Shown here in pieces: positions 6,684-15,579 of a stretch of 64,000 nucleotides of DNA. Numbering within the stretch: the first letter of the stretch is position 1; each line of letters begins with the position of its first letter. A program made the translations under genes and the position numbers. Source of the DNA: Endozoicomonas numazuensis (lineage in GTDB: Bacteria; Pseudomonadota; Gammaproteobacteria; Pseudomonadales; Endozoicomonadaceae); NCBI RefSeq assembly GCF_000722635.1, contig NZ_JOKH01000003.1:807413-871412 (forward strand), in the 5' to 3' direction. The notes under the pieces are model-generated. The model saw only the letters and a program-made list of their open reading frames with translations. It was not told the origin of the DNA and made no database searches.

Positions 6684-8876
6684 CTATTGTTGTAATTGAG
6701 ATCGATAAGCCCGCAAGGCTTCTTCAATCTGACGGTTAGCCGGGAACTGCTGTAAAGCCTTGTCCAGAACTTCTACCGCCTCGGCTTTTTTACCCACACT
6801 GAACAGAGCTACGCCGTACACATAAACATAGCGCTCATTCATGGGTTCCAACTCAACCCCTTTTCGAAGGAAACCGATGGATTCAGCAGCACGTTTTTGC
6901 CTGACCAGATAGAGACCCATACTATGATTCAGAGCAGCCGATGAGCTGTCTATTTCCAAACCTTTTTTGAGCCACTCACCCTCTTTTTGTGACTGACGGG
7001 TGCGGCGAAAGTATTCCGCCAGGTTCGTGTAGGCAGGGGTAAAGTAAGGCTCTATCTCAACGGCTTTCAAAAACTCGGCTTCAGCCTTATACGCCATTCC
7101 CAGATCCAGATAGAACTGTCCCAGATTCAAGCGGCCACCCGCACGGTCACTGCTTAATCGTTGAGTCGTGATGTATTCGCCGGTCAACACTTGTTTTTGG
7201 TTTCGCTGAACGGGGGTGAGCTGCTGATCAGGTACTGCTGCCATCAAACGGGTGACTTCCAGCCTGACAGCTTTGGAAGGATCATCCATCAACGGTGCCA
7301 GTAGCTGCACTCTGAGATTAACCGGAGCGACCTGTAGAGATGCCACAGCGGCAGCTCGCACTAATGGATCACGATCTTTCAGGTTTCTTTCTACTGTCGG
7401 TAACAAGTCACTATTCAGATAATTACCCATTTCGTTCAGAGCAGTCGCCCTGACGATAGGAGCAAAATCCTGGCTTTCTGCAATGGCTTGTAATTGCCTG
7501 CCAGCACTGACAGCACCCGTTCTTGCTGCATGAAAGGCTGTGGCAAACTCCGGGCGTTGACGCCACTCTTTACCGTGCCAGCTATCCATAGTGCTGGCAG
7601 CCCAGTCATTGCTTTTATCCGTATGGCACTGAACACAGGCATTGGATGTCCCCAGTTTGGCACTGAGATCAGGCCTTGGAATCCGGAAGCTATGATCCTT
7701 ACGCGGATCAACCACCATGTAGGTTTTCTCCGGCATATGACAGCTGCTGCACTGGGCACCTGGACTTTCCGGCTCATGGAAGGTGTGCTTGGGCGTATCA
7801 AACTTTTGAGGGTTATGACACTGTGCACAAACCTGATTACCTTCTGCTTTCAGTTTGCCAGAGTGCGGGTTATGACAGTTGGAACAGGTAACACCTGCTT
7901 CAAACATTTTGCTCTGTTTAAAGGAACCATATACAAATACTTCGTCGTTGATCTGACCATCCGCTTCATAAAGAACATTCGATAGCAGTGCCGGCATGTA
8001 GTTATCCGTCATCACTTTATTAACAGCGGGCTTTGAAGCGATCTGTTCACGGCGGGAATGACACTGACCACAGGTCTCTATCTGCTGCTGGGCTTTCACT
8101 TCCAGAGGTCGAGCAATATCACTGCCTTCATCCCAGGTCCATTTGATCTGATCGGACAGATCAACCACAAAACCTTTATTGCTGACCGTATCCTCTGGAT
8201 TCTTGACCCACTCCAGATGCTTATTACCGGGTCCATGACAGCTCTCGCAGCCAACACCGGATTCTGCCCAGTCACTGCTGTAACTGTGATCCTCTGGTTT
8301 GTAATTCCTGTTGTAATCAGTCGTATGACACTCAACGCACATCTGGTTAGCGTTTTGGGTGATTTTGGTCCAGTGCAGAGGATCTTTAAAATTGATTTTC
8401 TCGTTGGGATAAAGATGGAACCAACGCTGACCACCTTCAGTAACCGGTCTGGAATCCCAGGCCAGACTCAGCGGCTGAATGTGTCCCTTGCCAAAATCGA
8501 CAAGGTATTGCTGCAGTGGATAATCACCAATGGTGTAAAGCACTTTATACGGCTTAAGTATGCCGTCTGGCCCATCGGTTTCCACCATCAGGTCATTGTC
8601 CTGCTTGAAAAAGCGGCTCACCACCCCTTCGTGCTTGAATGTCTTGTTGTTGAAGTCACCCAGCACATTCCCGGCTGAGGCTTCCTGCAGGGCAGAATGG
8701 TGCTGACTGGCTTTCCAGTCTTTGAACTGCTCAGTATGACAGGAGGCACAGGCCTGGCTGCCTACAAAGCCTTTACTCCCAGGATTGTCCTGAGCCAAAG
8801 CCACTAAAGGAAAAAAAAGACTGAGCCACCATAAACGACAGAAAAGGAGTTTGAAGATCGTGCTGACAACTTTCAT
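6684..8876 (-). CDS. octaheme c-type cytochrome with HEAT-like and TPR domains
   Basis: A 730-residue exported protein. A signal peptide (1-28, ending ALA) precedes eight CxxCH heme-binding motifs at residues 43, 180, 210, 269, 331, 350, 376 and 414. After the heme domain come HEAT-like repeats (about 450-560; REQ-free helical pairs with RAAAVASLQ) and three to four TPR units (about 590-730). Multiheme proteins of this build are periplasmic electron carriers or oxidoreductases; the TPR end may bind a partner. No other redox gene or cytochrome maturation gene is adjacent, so substrate and partner are unknown. Monocistronic, transcribed leftward from the 144-base gap shared with the next gene. 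Confidence 0.88.
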   Translation of the reverse strand: MKVVSTIFKLLFCRLWWLSLFFPLVALAQDNPGSKGFVGSQACASCHTEQFKDWKASQHHSALQEASAGNVLGDFNNKTFKHEGVVSRFFKQDNDLMVETDGPDGILKPYKVLYTIGDYPLQQYLVDFGKGHIQPLSLAWDSRPVTEGGQRWFHLYPNEKINFKDPLHWTKITQNANQMCVECHTTDYNRNYKPEDHSYSSDWAESGVGCESCHGPGNKHLEWVKNPEDTVSNKGFVVDLSDQIKWTWDEGSDIARPLEVKAQQQIETCGQCHSRREQIASKPAVNKVMTDNYMPALLSNVLYEADGQINDEVFVYGSFKQSKMFEAGVTCSNCHNPHSGKLKAEGNQVCAQCHNPQKFDTPKHTFHEPESPGAQCSSCHMPEKTYMVVDPRKDHSFRIPRPDLSAKLGTSNACVQCHTDKSNDWAASTMDSWHGKEWRQRPEFATAFHAARTGAVSAGRQLQAIAESQDFAPIVRATALNEMGNYLNSDLLPTVERNLKDRDPLVRAAAVASLQVAPVNLRVQLLAPLMDDPSKAVRLEVTRLMAAVPDQQLTPVQRNQKQVLTGEYITTQRLSSDRAGGRLNLGQFYLDLGMAYKAEAEFLKAVEIEPYFTPAYTNLAEYFRRTRQSQKEGEWLKKGLEIDSSSAALNHSMGLYLVRQKRAAESIGFLRKGVELEPMNERYVYVYGVALFSVGKKAEAVEVLDKALQQFPANRQIEEALRAYRSQLQQ

Positions 8877-9020
8877 TTTGATCTTTTAATTGTTCTGAAT
8901 GATGAGAATAATCGCGCCATTCTATCCTTTAAGGGGATGACAACCCAGCTTTTTAAGACATACGACTTCTACTGGACTGTTCTATCCTAGTTACGTCGTC
9001 TAAGCAGAACACTCATCGAT

Positions 9021-9626
9021 ATGATGTCCGTAGCAAAGATTGCATTCCTTAGCCTCTTTTTTATAGTCCCTTACCTCAAGGCAGAAGAAAAGACTGCCTG
9101 GTACTGGCAATCTTTTGATCCTGAAAACTCACTGGATAGTTCCAGAGATGTGATCGATGATTTCTCCAGCCTGGTTTGTCGCACCAGAGTTGAAGACGGT
9201 TCGTGGCTGGCAGGTATGCTGAACAAAGATGGCAGTCAGTGCATAACTCTGGAAGACGGCTCTGGACACGATCACTTCCAGTTACCTATGGGTGAAGGAT
9301 TCAAAGGGTTTGAATGGCAATCTCAAACGCCCACTTACCCCGTCAACGCCATGCGAGCCTCATCAGAGCCTAATAATACTCAGCTCTATGAACTCAACCA
9401 TCAAACTCAGGTGTGGTGCCAATTCCAGGTCAACAGCCTCTTAATTCCCGGGGTGCTTCTCAAGGTCGAGCAAGCCATTCTATGTCAGGGTCTGAATCAA
9501 CAAAGCTCAGAGCACTATCAAATAGCCACTTACCAACACAAAGCTGAGTGGCCAGAGCTCATTCCGTACATGGTCATGATCAGTTCCGCAGGTTTTGTTA
9601 TATTCATGGCGAAATACATTCGATGA
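9021..9626 (+). CDS. secreted protein with C-terminal anchor, possible DM9/DUF3421-like region
   Basis: A 201-residue protein with a signal peptide (1-21, ending LKA) and a C-terminal hydrophobic helix (about 179-197) followed by KYIR, giving a periplasmic or surface domain anchored at its end. The motif VCRTRVEDGSWLAGML...CITLEDG (about 52-80) is reminiscent of DM9/DUF3421 repeats, sugar-binding modules also found in bacteria, but the similarity is weak. Four cysteines in the mature region could form two disulfides. It is divergent from the cytochrome gene. Function unknown. Confidence 0.65.
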   Translation: MMSVAKIAFLSLFFIVPYLKAEEKTAWYWQSFDPENSLDSSRDVIDDFSSLVCRTRVEDGSWLAGMLNKDGSQCITLEDGSGHDHFQLPMGEGFKGFEWQSQTPTYPVNAMRASSEPNNTQLYELNHQTQVWCQFQVNSLLIPGVLLKVEQAILCQGLNQQSSEHYQIATYQHKAEWPELIPYMVMISSAGFVIFMAKYIR

Positions 9627-9672
9627 CCCCTGTATTATAAAATGCAACACCAGCTATTGCTGTAACCCAGCA

Positions 9673-9822
9673 TTAGTTCCATACATCATCAAATGGATTC
9701 TTCTTATTGGGTATTGCTTTTTGCACCCGCAACGTTCTGTTCATTGCATCATCCCATGGAGTAATCATTTTTAGAGGCGTTGGTGACTTTATTTTTAAAA
9801 GCTCACCGCCTGTGCCGTCCAT
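9673..9822 (-). pseudogene. possible C-terminal relic of a lost gene
   Basis: A 49-codon minus-strand frame (MDGTGGELLKIKSPTPLK... ending NKKNPFDDVWN) reads like natural protein, with balanced composition. It has no ribosome-binding site at its ATG and continues upstream without a start to a stop codon. It may be the tail of a deleted gene. The rest of the 303-base gap 9627-9929 holds nothing recognisable; a 67-codon plus-strand frame there has unnatural composition. Confidence 0.25.
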
Positions 9823-9929
9823 TTTAGACGTTGCACTCGTTGAGACCTCACGGCATGCTAATGATCATCGATCACCCTCCCCTGTTGTAGAGCCGAATTC
9901 GGGGAAATAACAAACAATGAGGCTTCAAC

Positions 9930-11258
9930 ATGAGCCAACAGAGTCAGCTGGCACTGCTGGGTAAAAAACGCTTTCTTCCTTTTTTCCTGACCCAGTTTCT
10001 GGGAGCTTTTAACGACAACATTTATAAAAACTCCCTGTTGCTGATGGTGGCTTTTGCTGCGGCTGACAGCCTTCCTTTTAATTCAGACCTGTTTATCAAC
10101 CTGGCAGCCGGTTTATTTATTCTTCCTTTCTTTCTTTTTTCCAGTGCTGCCGGACAGATCTGCGATAAATATGAAAAGTCGATGATCATTCGCCGGGTTA
10201 AACTGCTGGAAATAGTCATCATGGCAGTGGCTTCCGGCTTTATTATTACCCAGAACTACCTGGTGTTACTCGCTCTGCTGTTTCTGATGGGAACACAAAG
10301 TGCTTTTTTCGGCCCGGTCAAATACGCCATTATTCCTCAGCACCTTGATGAAGATGAGCTAATCGGCGGCAATGCTCTGGTAGAAATGGGGACTTTTGTC
10401 GCCATACTGGCAGGTACTCTGGGTGCCGGTATTCTGATTGAACAACCCGACGCCCATATCTGGGTAGCCTGCTCTGTGATTCTTTTTGCCATTCTGGGGT
10501 ATCTGGCCTGTCGCTTTATTCCGGATGCCAAAGCTGCAGCGCCTGACCTGAAAATGAACTGGAATCTTTTCCAGCAAAGTCTGGTCATGATCCGAGACAC
10601 CCGCTCAAACGACAGCGTTCACAAATCCATTATCGCCATCTCCTGGTTCTGGGCTCTGGGGGCTGCTTACCTGACACAGCTTCCCAATCTGGCCAGTGAG
10701 ATTCTGAAAGGCAGTCCTCAGGTAGTCAGTATCATGCTGGCTATGTTCACCATTGGTGTAGCTGCAGGTTCACTGTTCTGTGGACGACTCTCCAAAGGTC
10801 ATGTTGAGCCTGGCATTGTGCCTATCGGAGCCTTGGGGCTGAGTTTATTCGGAATAGATTTGTATTTTGCGATCACGCCCGCCACAACTGTCGAATTGCT
10901 GAGCATAAATGCCTTTATAGAAAACAGTGAGAACCTGAGGGTCCTGTTAGACCTGGGAATAATTGGCTTTTTTGGTGGGCTGTTTATTGTCCCTCTGTAC
11001 GCGATGGTTCAGCAAAGAACACCTGAAAACCGTCGTGCACAAGCTATTGCGGCACTGAATGTTCAGAACTCAATGTATATGGTAGGCAGTGCCGTGTTTG
11101 GCATGGTATTCCTGGGTGTGCTGGAGCTGTCCATTGAACAGTTTTTCCTGACGCTGGGCGTACTCAACCTTCTGGTTTGTGCCCTTATTTTCAGAAGAGT
11201 CCCGGAATTTATAGAATGCTTTGTGGCTCGTTTCGTCAAGAAAGTCGCCAGTCACTGA
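9930..11258 (+). CDS. MFS transporter, LplT-like lysophospholipid transporter
   Basis: A 442-residue major-facilitator protein with about 12 helices. The N-terminus QFLGAFNDNIYKNSLLLMV matches the LplT family, which flips lysophospholipids across the inner membrane for re-acylation by Aas. Many gammaproteobacteria carry this transporter fused in front of an acyltransferase and acyl-ACP synthetase. Here the frame ends just after FRRVPEFIECFVARFV, the point where the fusion linker would begin, and no acyltransferase follows, so it is a stand-alone transporter or a shortened fusion. A strong terminator closes the gene at once. Confidence 0.85.
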   Translation: MSQQSQLALLGKKRFLPFFLTQFLGAFNDNIYKNSLLLMVAFAAADSLPFNSDLFINLAAGLFILPFFLFSSAAGQICDKYEKSMIIRRVKLLEIVIMAVASGFIITQNYLVLLALLFLMGTQSAFFGPVKYAIIPQHLDEDELIGGNALVEMGTFVAILAGTLGAGILIEQPDAHIWVACSVILFAILGYLACRFIPDAKAAAPDLKMNWNLFQQSLVMIRDTRSNDSVHKSIIAISWFWALGAAYLTQLPNLASEILKGSPQVVSIMLAMFTIGVAAGSLFCGRLSKGHVEPGIVPIGALGLSLFGIDLYFAITPATTVELLSINAFIENSENLRVLLDLGIIGFFGGLFIVPLYAMVQQRTPENRRAQAIAALNVQNSMYMVGSAVFGMVFLGVLELSIEQFFLTLGVLNLLVCALIFRRVPEFIECFVARFVKKVASH

Positions 11259-11275
11259 CCCTCAAATGCAGGAAC

Positions 11276-11306
11276 AAAAAAGCCGGGGATCTCCCCGGCT
11301 TTTTTT
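11276..11306. terminator. bidirectional intrinsic terminator
   Basis: AGCCGGGGA/TCCCCGGCT form a perfect GC-rich stem (11281-11300) flanked by A5 on the left and T6 on the right, between the convergent MFS and udp genes, so it can terminate both transcripts. Confidence 0.9.
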
Positions 11307-11317
11307 ATACGATCAGA

Positions 11318-12076
11318 TCAAAGCAATTTGCGCGCAGCTTCCACCACAACAGAAATCACATTGGCTTCGGTGTTTTTAACTTTACTCTCATCCGGAATCT
11401 CTTTTTCATTTCGGTTAACAATGACTCCGGCTACACAGCCTGCACGCCAGCCATGAGTGGCACACATGGTCATCAGCGTAGCGGCTTCCATTTCATAGTT
11501 CAGAACATTCATCGCCTGCCACTCTTCCATAGAATCTTTAAATCGGCGAGCCACCCGGCCAGACACTGTGTCGTAACGCTCCTGCCCCGGGTAAAAAGTA
11601 TCGGAAGAGGCTGTCACACCCACATGAGGCTTTTTGCCAGACTCTTCTGCCGCTTCAACCAGTGCAGAGGTACAGTAATAGTCGGCCACCGCAGGAAACT
11701 CCATGGGAGCAAAATGAGTACTGGCACCATCCAGGCGAACGGCGCCAGTTGTCACCACAATATCACCCACCTGGACATTAGGCTGTATTGCACCGGTAGT
11801 GCCAACCCTTAGAAAGGTTCTGATGCCCAGTTGGGCGAGTTCTTCAACAGCTATCGACGTGGAAGGACCGCCAATACCGGTTGAACACACCACCACAGGG
11901 TGTCCATCCAGAAAACCCAGATGACTGGTAAATTCCCGGGTACTGGCCAGAGGATGGGGCTCATCCAGCAGAGCGGCAATTTTCTCTACTCGCTTGGGAT
12001 CACCCGGCAGAATGGCCAGTGTAGCCCCTCTGAGCATCATCTTTTTAAGACCTAAGTGGAATACGTCACTCATCAC
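11318..12076 (-). CDS. udp: uridine phosphorylase
   Basis: A 252-residue cytosolic enzyme of the hexameric nucleoside phosphorylase family; it phosphorolyses uridine to uracil and ribose-1-phosphate in pyrimidine salvage. Visible family residues are the phosphate-binding [36 protein letters not shown], and the substrate/metal region [13 protein letters not shown]. Length equals E. coli Udp (253). It is closed by the terminator shared with the MFS gene. The upstream gap (12077-12293) shows no recognised operator. An AzgA-type purine permease lies about 2 kb away but on a separate transcript. Confidence 0.93.
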   Translation of the reverse strand: MMSDVFHLGLKKMMLRGATLAILPGDPKRVEKIAALLDEPHPLASTREFTSHLGFLDGHPVVVCSTGIGGPSTSIAVEELAQLGIRTFLRVGTTGAIQPNVQVGDIVVTTGAVRLDGASTHFAPMEFPAVADYYCTSALVEAAEESGKKPHVGVTASSDTFYPGQERYDTVSGRVARRFKDSMEEWQAMNVLNYEMEAATLMTMCATHGWRAGCVAGVIVNRNEKEIPDESKVKNTEANVISVVVEAARKLL

Positions 12077-12293
12077 TTCACCTCTGTTGAATGATGAAAA
12101 GAGAATGAAATAAGCCTACATCAAGCTCTGACAGAGCACACTGTAATTGCACTTGGTTAATATAAAAACCTTTTAACGGCTCCTGCAAAGGATTTGATAC
12201 AAGCTATAGCACCTTGCTCAGCTTGAAATCCGATAGAGCTTTTCAAAAACTATTTGCCACCTTTAATGCAACAGTTGAGTTCACTTTTATAAG

Positions 12294-12995
12294 TCAGCTG
12301 ATCAGTTTTACTTGACGATTTTTGTTACCAAGTTCAAATCGACCACTTTTGGTCAATAAGGTTGAAAATTTACTGTACTGGTTTTTCGGTATACCTGCTG
12401 CTGAGCATAGCTCTGAAACCATCACCCAGCCTTTTTTGGTTTTCTCCAAACTATGGTATGCAGATTCTAACTGTGTAGTGATTTTTTTTGAAACATGAGG
12501 TGTTTTTTCTGTTTCTTTAGATGACATAGCTTTTATCTTTTTTGCTTCTTCTTCCAGATAGTCGAACTGATTGCAAGAGGATGTCAGAAGCTCTGAGCAC
12601 TTATCCATATTTCCTAGCCCATGAACAAAGGCTCCAGATTGGCGAAGTAGCTGGATAGGTGTTATGAAATCACTGTCATTGGTAACAATGACAAATGTAT
12701 CTATTTTGCCACTATGGATCAGCTTAAAAGCGTCGTGCATCATCAGAAAATCGCTACTACTGTTTTTACTGTCGTAGCTGAACTGATGAATAGTTCTGAT
12801 GCCATGCTTAAGGGTAGGCTGCTCCCACCCTTTAAGGTGCTGCCGGGAAAAGTCAGCATAGGCTCGTAGTATTGGCTTACCATATGGTTTAGCCAGTTTG
12901 ATCGCTTTTTCAACGAATCGATACGAGATGTTTTCTGCATCAAACAAGATAGCGGAGCGAACTTGACTGTTTAAATTATTGATATTTAGATCCAC
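12294..12995 (-). CDS. NYN-domain RNase with C-terminal OST-HTH-like domain
   Basis: A 233-residue soluble protein. The N-terminal NYN/LabA-DUF88 domain (about 10-150) shows the PIN-like acidic residues AILFDAENIS (first Asp), SSSDFLMMHDA and VTNDSDFITPIQLLR. The C-terminal 60 residues (about 170-233: TQLESAYHSLEKTKKGWVMV...YSKFSTLL..SGRFEL) resemble an OST-HTH/LOTUS winged helix, a known partner of NYN nucleases that binds RNA. The combination suggests an RNA-cleaving or RNA-quality protein. It stands alone between udp and rluA. The conserved acidic set argues that it is active. Confidence 0.82.
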   Translation of the reverse strand: MDLNINNLNSQVRSAILFDAENISYRFVEKAIKLAKPYGKPILRAYADFSRQHLKGWEQPTLKHGIRTIHQFSYDSKNSSSDFLMMHDAFKLIHSGKIDTFVIVTNDSDFITPIQLLRQSGAFVHGLGNMDKCSELLTSSCNQFDYLEEEAKKIKAMSSKETEKTPHVSKKITTQLESAYHSLEKTKKGWVMVSELCSAAGIPKNQYSKFSTLLTKSGRFELGNKNRQVKLIS

Positions 12996-13197
12996 TTTAA
13001 CTTCCTGTACTTCTATTCCTGTAAATACAGCTCTTCATCAACCTCACCCCAAAGCACTCTACTTTTAGAGACTATTCAAGAGAATCTAAACTAATTAGTC
13101 AATCAGACTTTGTGAAAGAATTCAGCATGGGGAGGCGACTTTTCATAACCCCAGCATCCCTGCATAATGCCGGCATATTCATTATTGACCTTTATGC

Positions 13198-13848
13198 ATG
13201 ACCTTTATTGTCCCTCCCTGTCAGGATCCCTTAACAGAACTCTACCGGGATTCTGACTTAGTCGTTGTTGAAAAACCTGCCGGATTGCTCAGTGTTCCCG
13301 GTCGCCCACCTAATGACAAAGACAGCGCCCATGCACGGTTGCTCGCAATTGAGCCCGAAACCCGCGTTGTACACAGACTGGACATGTCGACTTCCGGACT
13401 GATGGTGTTTGGCTTGAATGCAGACAGTCACAGAGAGCTGAGCCGACAGTTTCAGGATCGGGAGGTTGAGAAAGGATACATTGCAGAAGTTTGGGGTATG
13501 CCTGAGCAGGCGTCCGGTGAAATTTCCCTGCCATTAATTTGCGACTGGCCCAATCGCCCTAGACAGATGGTAGATTATGAACAGGGTAAAAAAGCCCTGA
13601 CCCGTTATCAACTCATGGCTGGCGACAGTTCCCACGGCAAGGTCTGGCTGGAGCCTGTGACGGGTAGGTCCCATCAACTGAGAGTTCACATGGCAGAGAT
13701 AGGACACCCGATTCTAGGCTGTGAGTTTTATGCCCATAACGAAGCCAGAGCTGCTTCTGAGCGTCTGCACCTTCATGCCAGCTTGTTGATCTTCAAGCAC
13801 CCGACCACGGGGGAAAGCATGAAATTCGAGAGCCAGCCTCCGTTTTGA
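13198..13848 (+). CDS. rluA: dual-specificity pseudouridine synthase RluA
   Basis: A 216-residue enzyme equal in size to E. coli RluA (219). It isomerises U746 in 23S rRNA and U32 in several tRNAs. The catalytic motif HRLDMSTSG carries the essential Asp (about residue 63); PAGLLSVPGR, LPLICDWPNRP and GRSHQLRVHM are strongly RluA-like rather than RluC/D, and no S4 domain is present. Start is the ATG at 13198; another ATG four bases upstream is out of frame. rlmA, whose product methylates the adjacent G745, lies 7.3 kb downstream in the same orientation. Confidence 0.93.
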   Translation: MTFIVPPCQDPLTELYRDSDLVVVEKPAGLLSVPGRPPNDKDSAHARLLAIEPETRVVHRLDMSTSGLMVFGLNADSHRELSRQFQDREVEKGYIAEVWGMPEQASGEISLPLICDWPNRPRQMVDYEQGKKALTRYQLMAGDSSHGKVWLEPVTGRSHQLRVHMAEIGHPILGCEFYAHNEARAASERLHLHASLLIFKHPTTGESMKFESQPPF

Positions 13849-13866
13849 AGACTGGCTGCCAAAAGC

Positions 13867-15183
13867 TTACAGGAAGAAGTAATACATCATAAAGATGCCA
13901 CAGAGCACATACATGGTGGGTGATACTTCACGGCCACGTCCCTGGGCAATCATGGAAATCGGATAAAGTGTAAAACCAAAAGCAATGCCGTCTACCAGGC
14001 TGTACGACAGAATCGTAATGATGATGGTGAAGAACGCTGGAATCTTGTATTCCATTTTCGTCCAGTCAATCTTCGCCATGCTGCTGGCCATAAATACCCC
14101 CACCGCTATCAGCGCAGGAGAAGTGCTGACGGTGGTGAATACAGCAATCAACGGGAAGAAAAACAGCGCTATCAGCATGCAGCCTGCGGTTACCAGTGAC
14201 GTAAAACCGGTTCGACCACCACTACCGACCGCTACTGCGGATTCAGAGTACGAAGTGATACTGCTGGTACCCAGCACAGAACCCACAATAGTGCCGGAGG
14301 CGTCTGCAAACAGTGCTGAGCGGACATTAGGGATATTGCCTTTTTTATCCACAACACCAATGCCATTACACACGGCTATGATCGTGCCCACCGCATCAAA
14401 AAAGTCGATAAACAGGAAAGTAATGATCACCACCATCATTTTCATGGTGAACACGTTGGGTAAGTGAGTAATGGCTGCACCAAAAGTAGGAGTCAGGCTG
14501 GGTGGCGCCGCTACAACACCTTCGGGCATAGGATTCAAACCTACAGCGACCCCCACCAGTGTGGTCAACAACACACCAAAGAAGACCGCCAGTTTCATGC
14601 CTCTGGCAATCAGAAAAACAGTTAGAACCAGTCCTGCCAGCGCCAGCATCACAGAAGGTTCTGTCAGATCGCCTAATTGAACCAGTGTCGCCTTATTGTC
14701 AGTAATGATGCCGGCATTTCTCAATCCGATAAAACAGATAAAAAAGCCCAGAGCAGCAGTAACTGCATACTTCATATCCGCCGGAACGGCCCTGATCACC
14801 TTCTCCCGTATACCGCTGACAGACAGCAGGAAGAAAATAATGCCGGACACAAAAATACCGGCAATAGCGGTTTCCCAGGGAATATCCAGAGCAATGACGG
14901 TGCCATAAGTAAACAAGGCATTCATGCCCATAGCGGGAGCCAGAACAACAGGGTAACGAGCAAAAACGCCCATAATAAAGCAGGCAAAAGCCGAAGAAAG
15001 TGCAGTCGCTGTGAATACAGCCCCCTTATCCATTCCCGTTTGCCCCAGAATGGCCGGGTTTACACTGAGAATGTACGACATAGCCAGAAAAACGGTGAGG
15101 CCGGCAAAGATTTCTGTTCTGAAATTGGTATTGAATTTTTCGAATTCAAAGTACTGCTTAACGCTGTTCAGCATGTGACTCAT
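13867..15183 (-). CDS. NCS2/AzgA-family purine permease
   Basis: A 438-residue inner-membrane protein with about 12-14 helices. The N-terminus FNTNFRTEIFAGLTVFLAMSYI and the conserved FLFIDFFDAVGTIIAVC and GTSSITSYSESAVAVGSGGRTG segments place it in the AzgA branch of NCS2 proton symporters, which import adenine, guanine or hypoxanthine (E. coli AdeP/AdeQ/GhxP/GhxQ). Substrate cannot be fixed from sequence. It converges on rluA with only 18 bases between. I looked for a purine riboswitch upstream and did not see one. Confidence 0.9.
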   Translation of the reverse strand: MSHMLNSVKQYFEFEKFNTNFRTEIFAGLTVFLAMSYILSVNPAILGQTGMDKGAVFTATALSSAFACFIMGVFARYPVVLAPAMGMNALFTYGTVIALDIPWETAIAGIFVSGIIFFLLSVSGIREKVIRAVPADMKYAVTAALGFFICFIGLRNAGIITDNKATLVQLGDLTEPSVMLALAGLVLTVFLIARGMKLAVFFGVLLTTLVGVAVGLNPMPEGVVAAPPSLTPTFGAAITHLPNVFTMKMMVVIITFLFIDFFDAVGTIIAVCNGIGVVDKKGNIPNVRSALFADASGTIVGSVLGTSSITSYSESAVAVGSGGRTGFTSLVTAGCMLIALFFFPLIAVFTTVSTSPALIAVGVFMASSMAKIDWTKMEYKIPAFFTIIITILSYSLVDGIAFGFTLYPISMIAQGRGREVSPTMYVLCGIFMMYYFFL

Positions 15184-15579
15184 TTATATGGGAGCAATGT
15201 TGAAATAAAACGAATGCTGATTAAATTTTTTTAATCACACTTCAAAAAGAATGCACTCGTCCATTTAAGCGAGCACATGATACAGACGTACGAATATTAG
15301 AAAAGAAGGATTATTCCTTACTGGTATAAAAAAATACTGATGCACAAATTTTGTTCTAAGTAATAGCCTCCAGCAAAAGAACCGCCGACCTCGATTCAGA
15401 AGGTCACTGTCTGTTATTTTTTCATTTCATTCTCCAACTCGCTACAGCCTCGGTAGATATCCTGATAGGCAGCACCGAGAGTTTTTCAAGTGACATACAA
15501 GCTAAGGACAACTCTCCATAGTTCACTTTTCAGAGGACTGCGATACTGCCAGAAGTTTTTCAGCCGGGGTCCAGAGTGA
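15184..15579. other. 396-base intergenic region, nothing recognised
   Basis: Separates the divergent purine permease and M23 peptidase genes and must carry both promoters. No RNA gene, riboswitch core, repeat or strong hairpin is apparent by eye. Confidence 0.4.

Noticed and set aside
7494-8678. Long plus-strand frames opposite the cytochrome gene
   Set aside because: Shadow frames of the heme-protein gene; composition is unnatural and the CxxCH-bearing minus strand is clearly coding.
9707-9910. 67-codon plus-strand ORF
   Set aside because: No ribosome-binding site, odd composition, overlaps a better minus-strand candidate.
15184-15579. Purine riboswitch upstream of the AzgA permease
   Set aside because: No aptamer-like conserved loops found by eye on the minus strand.
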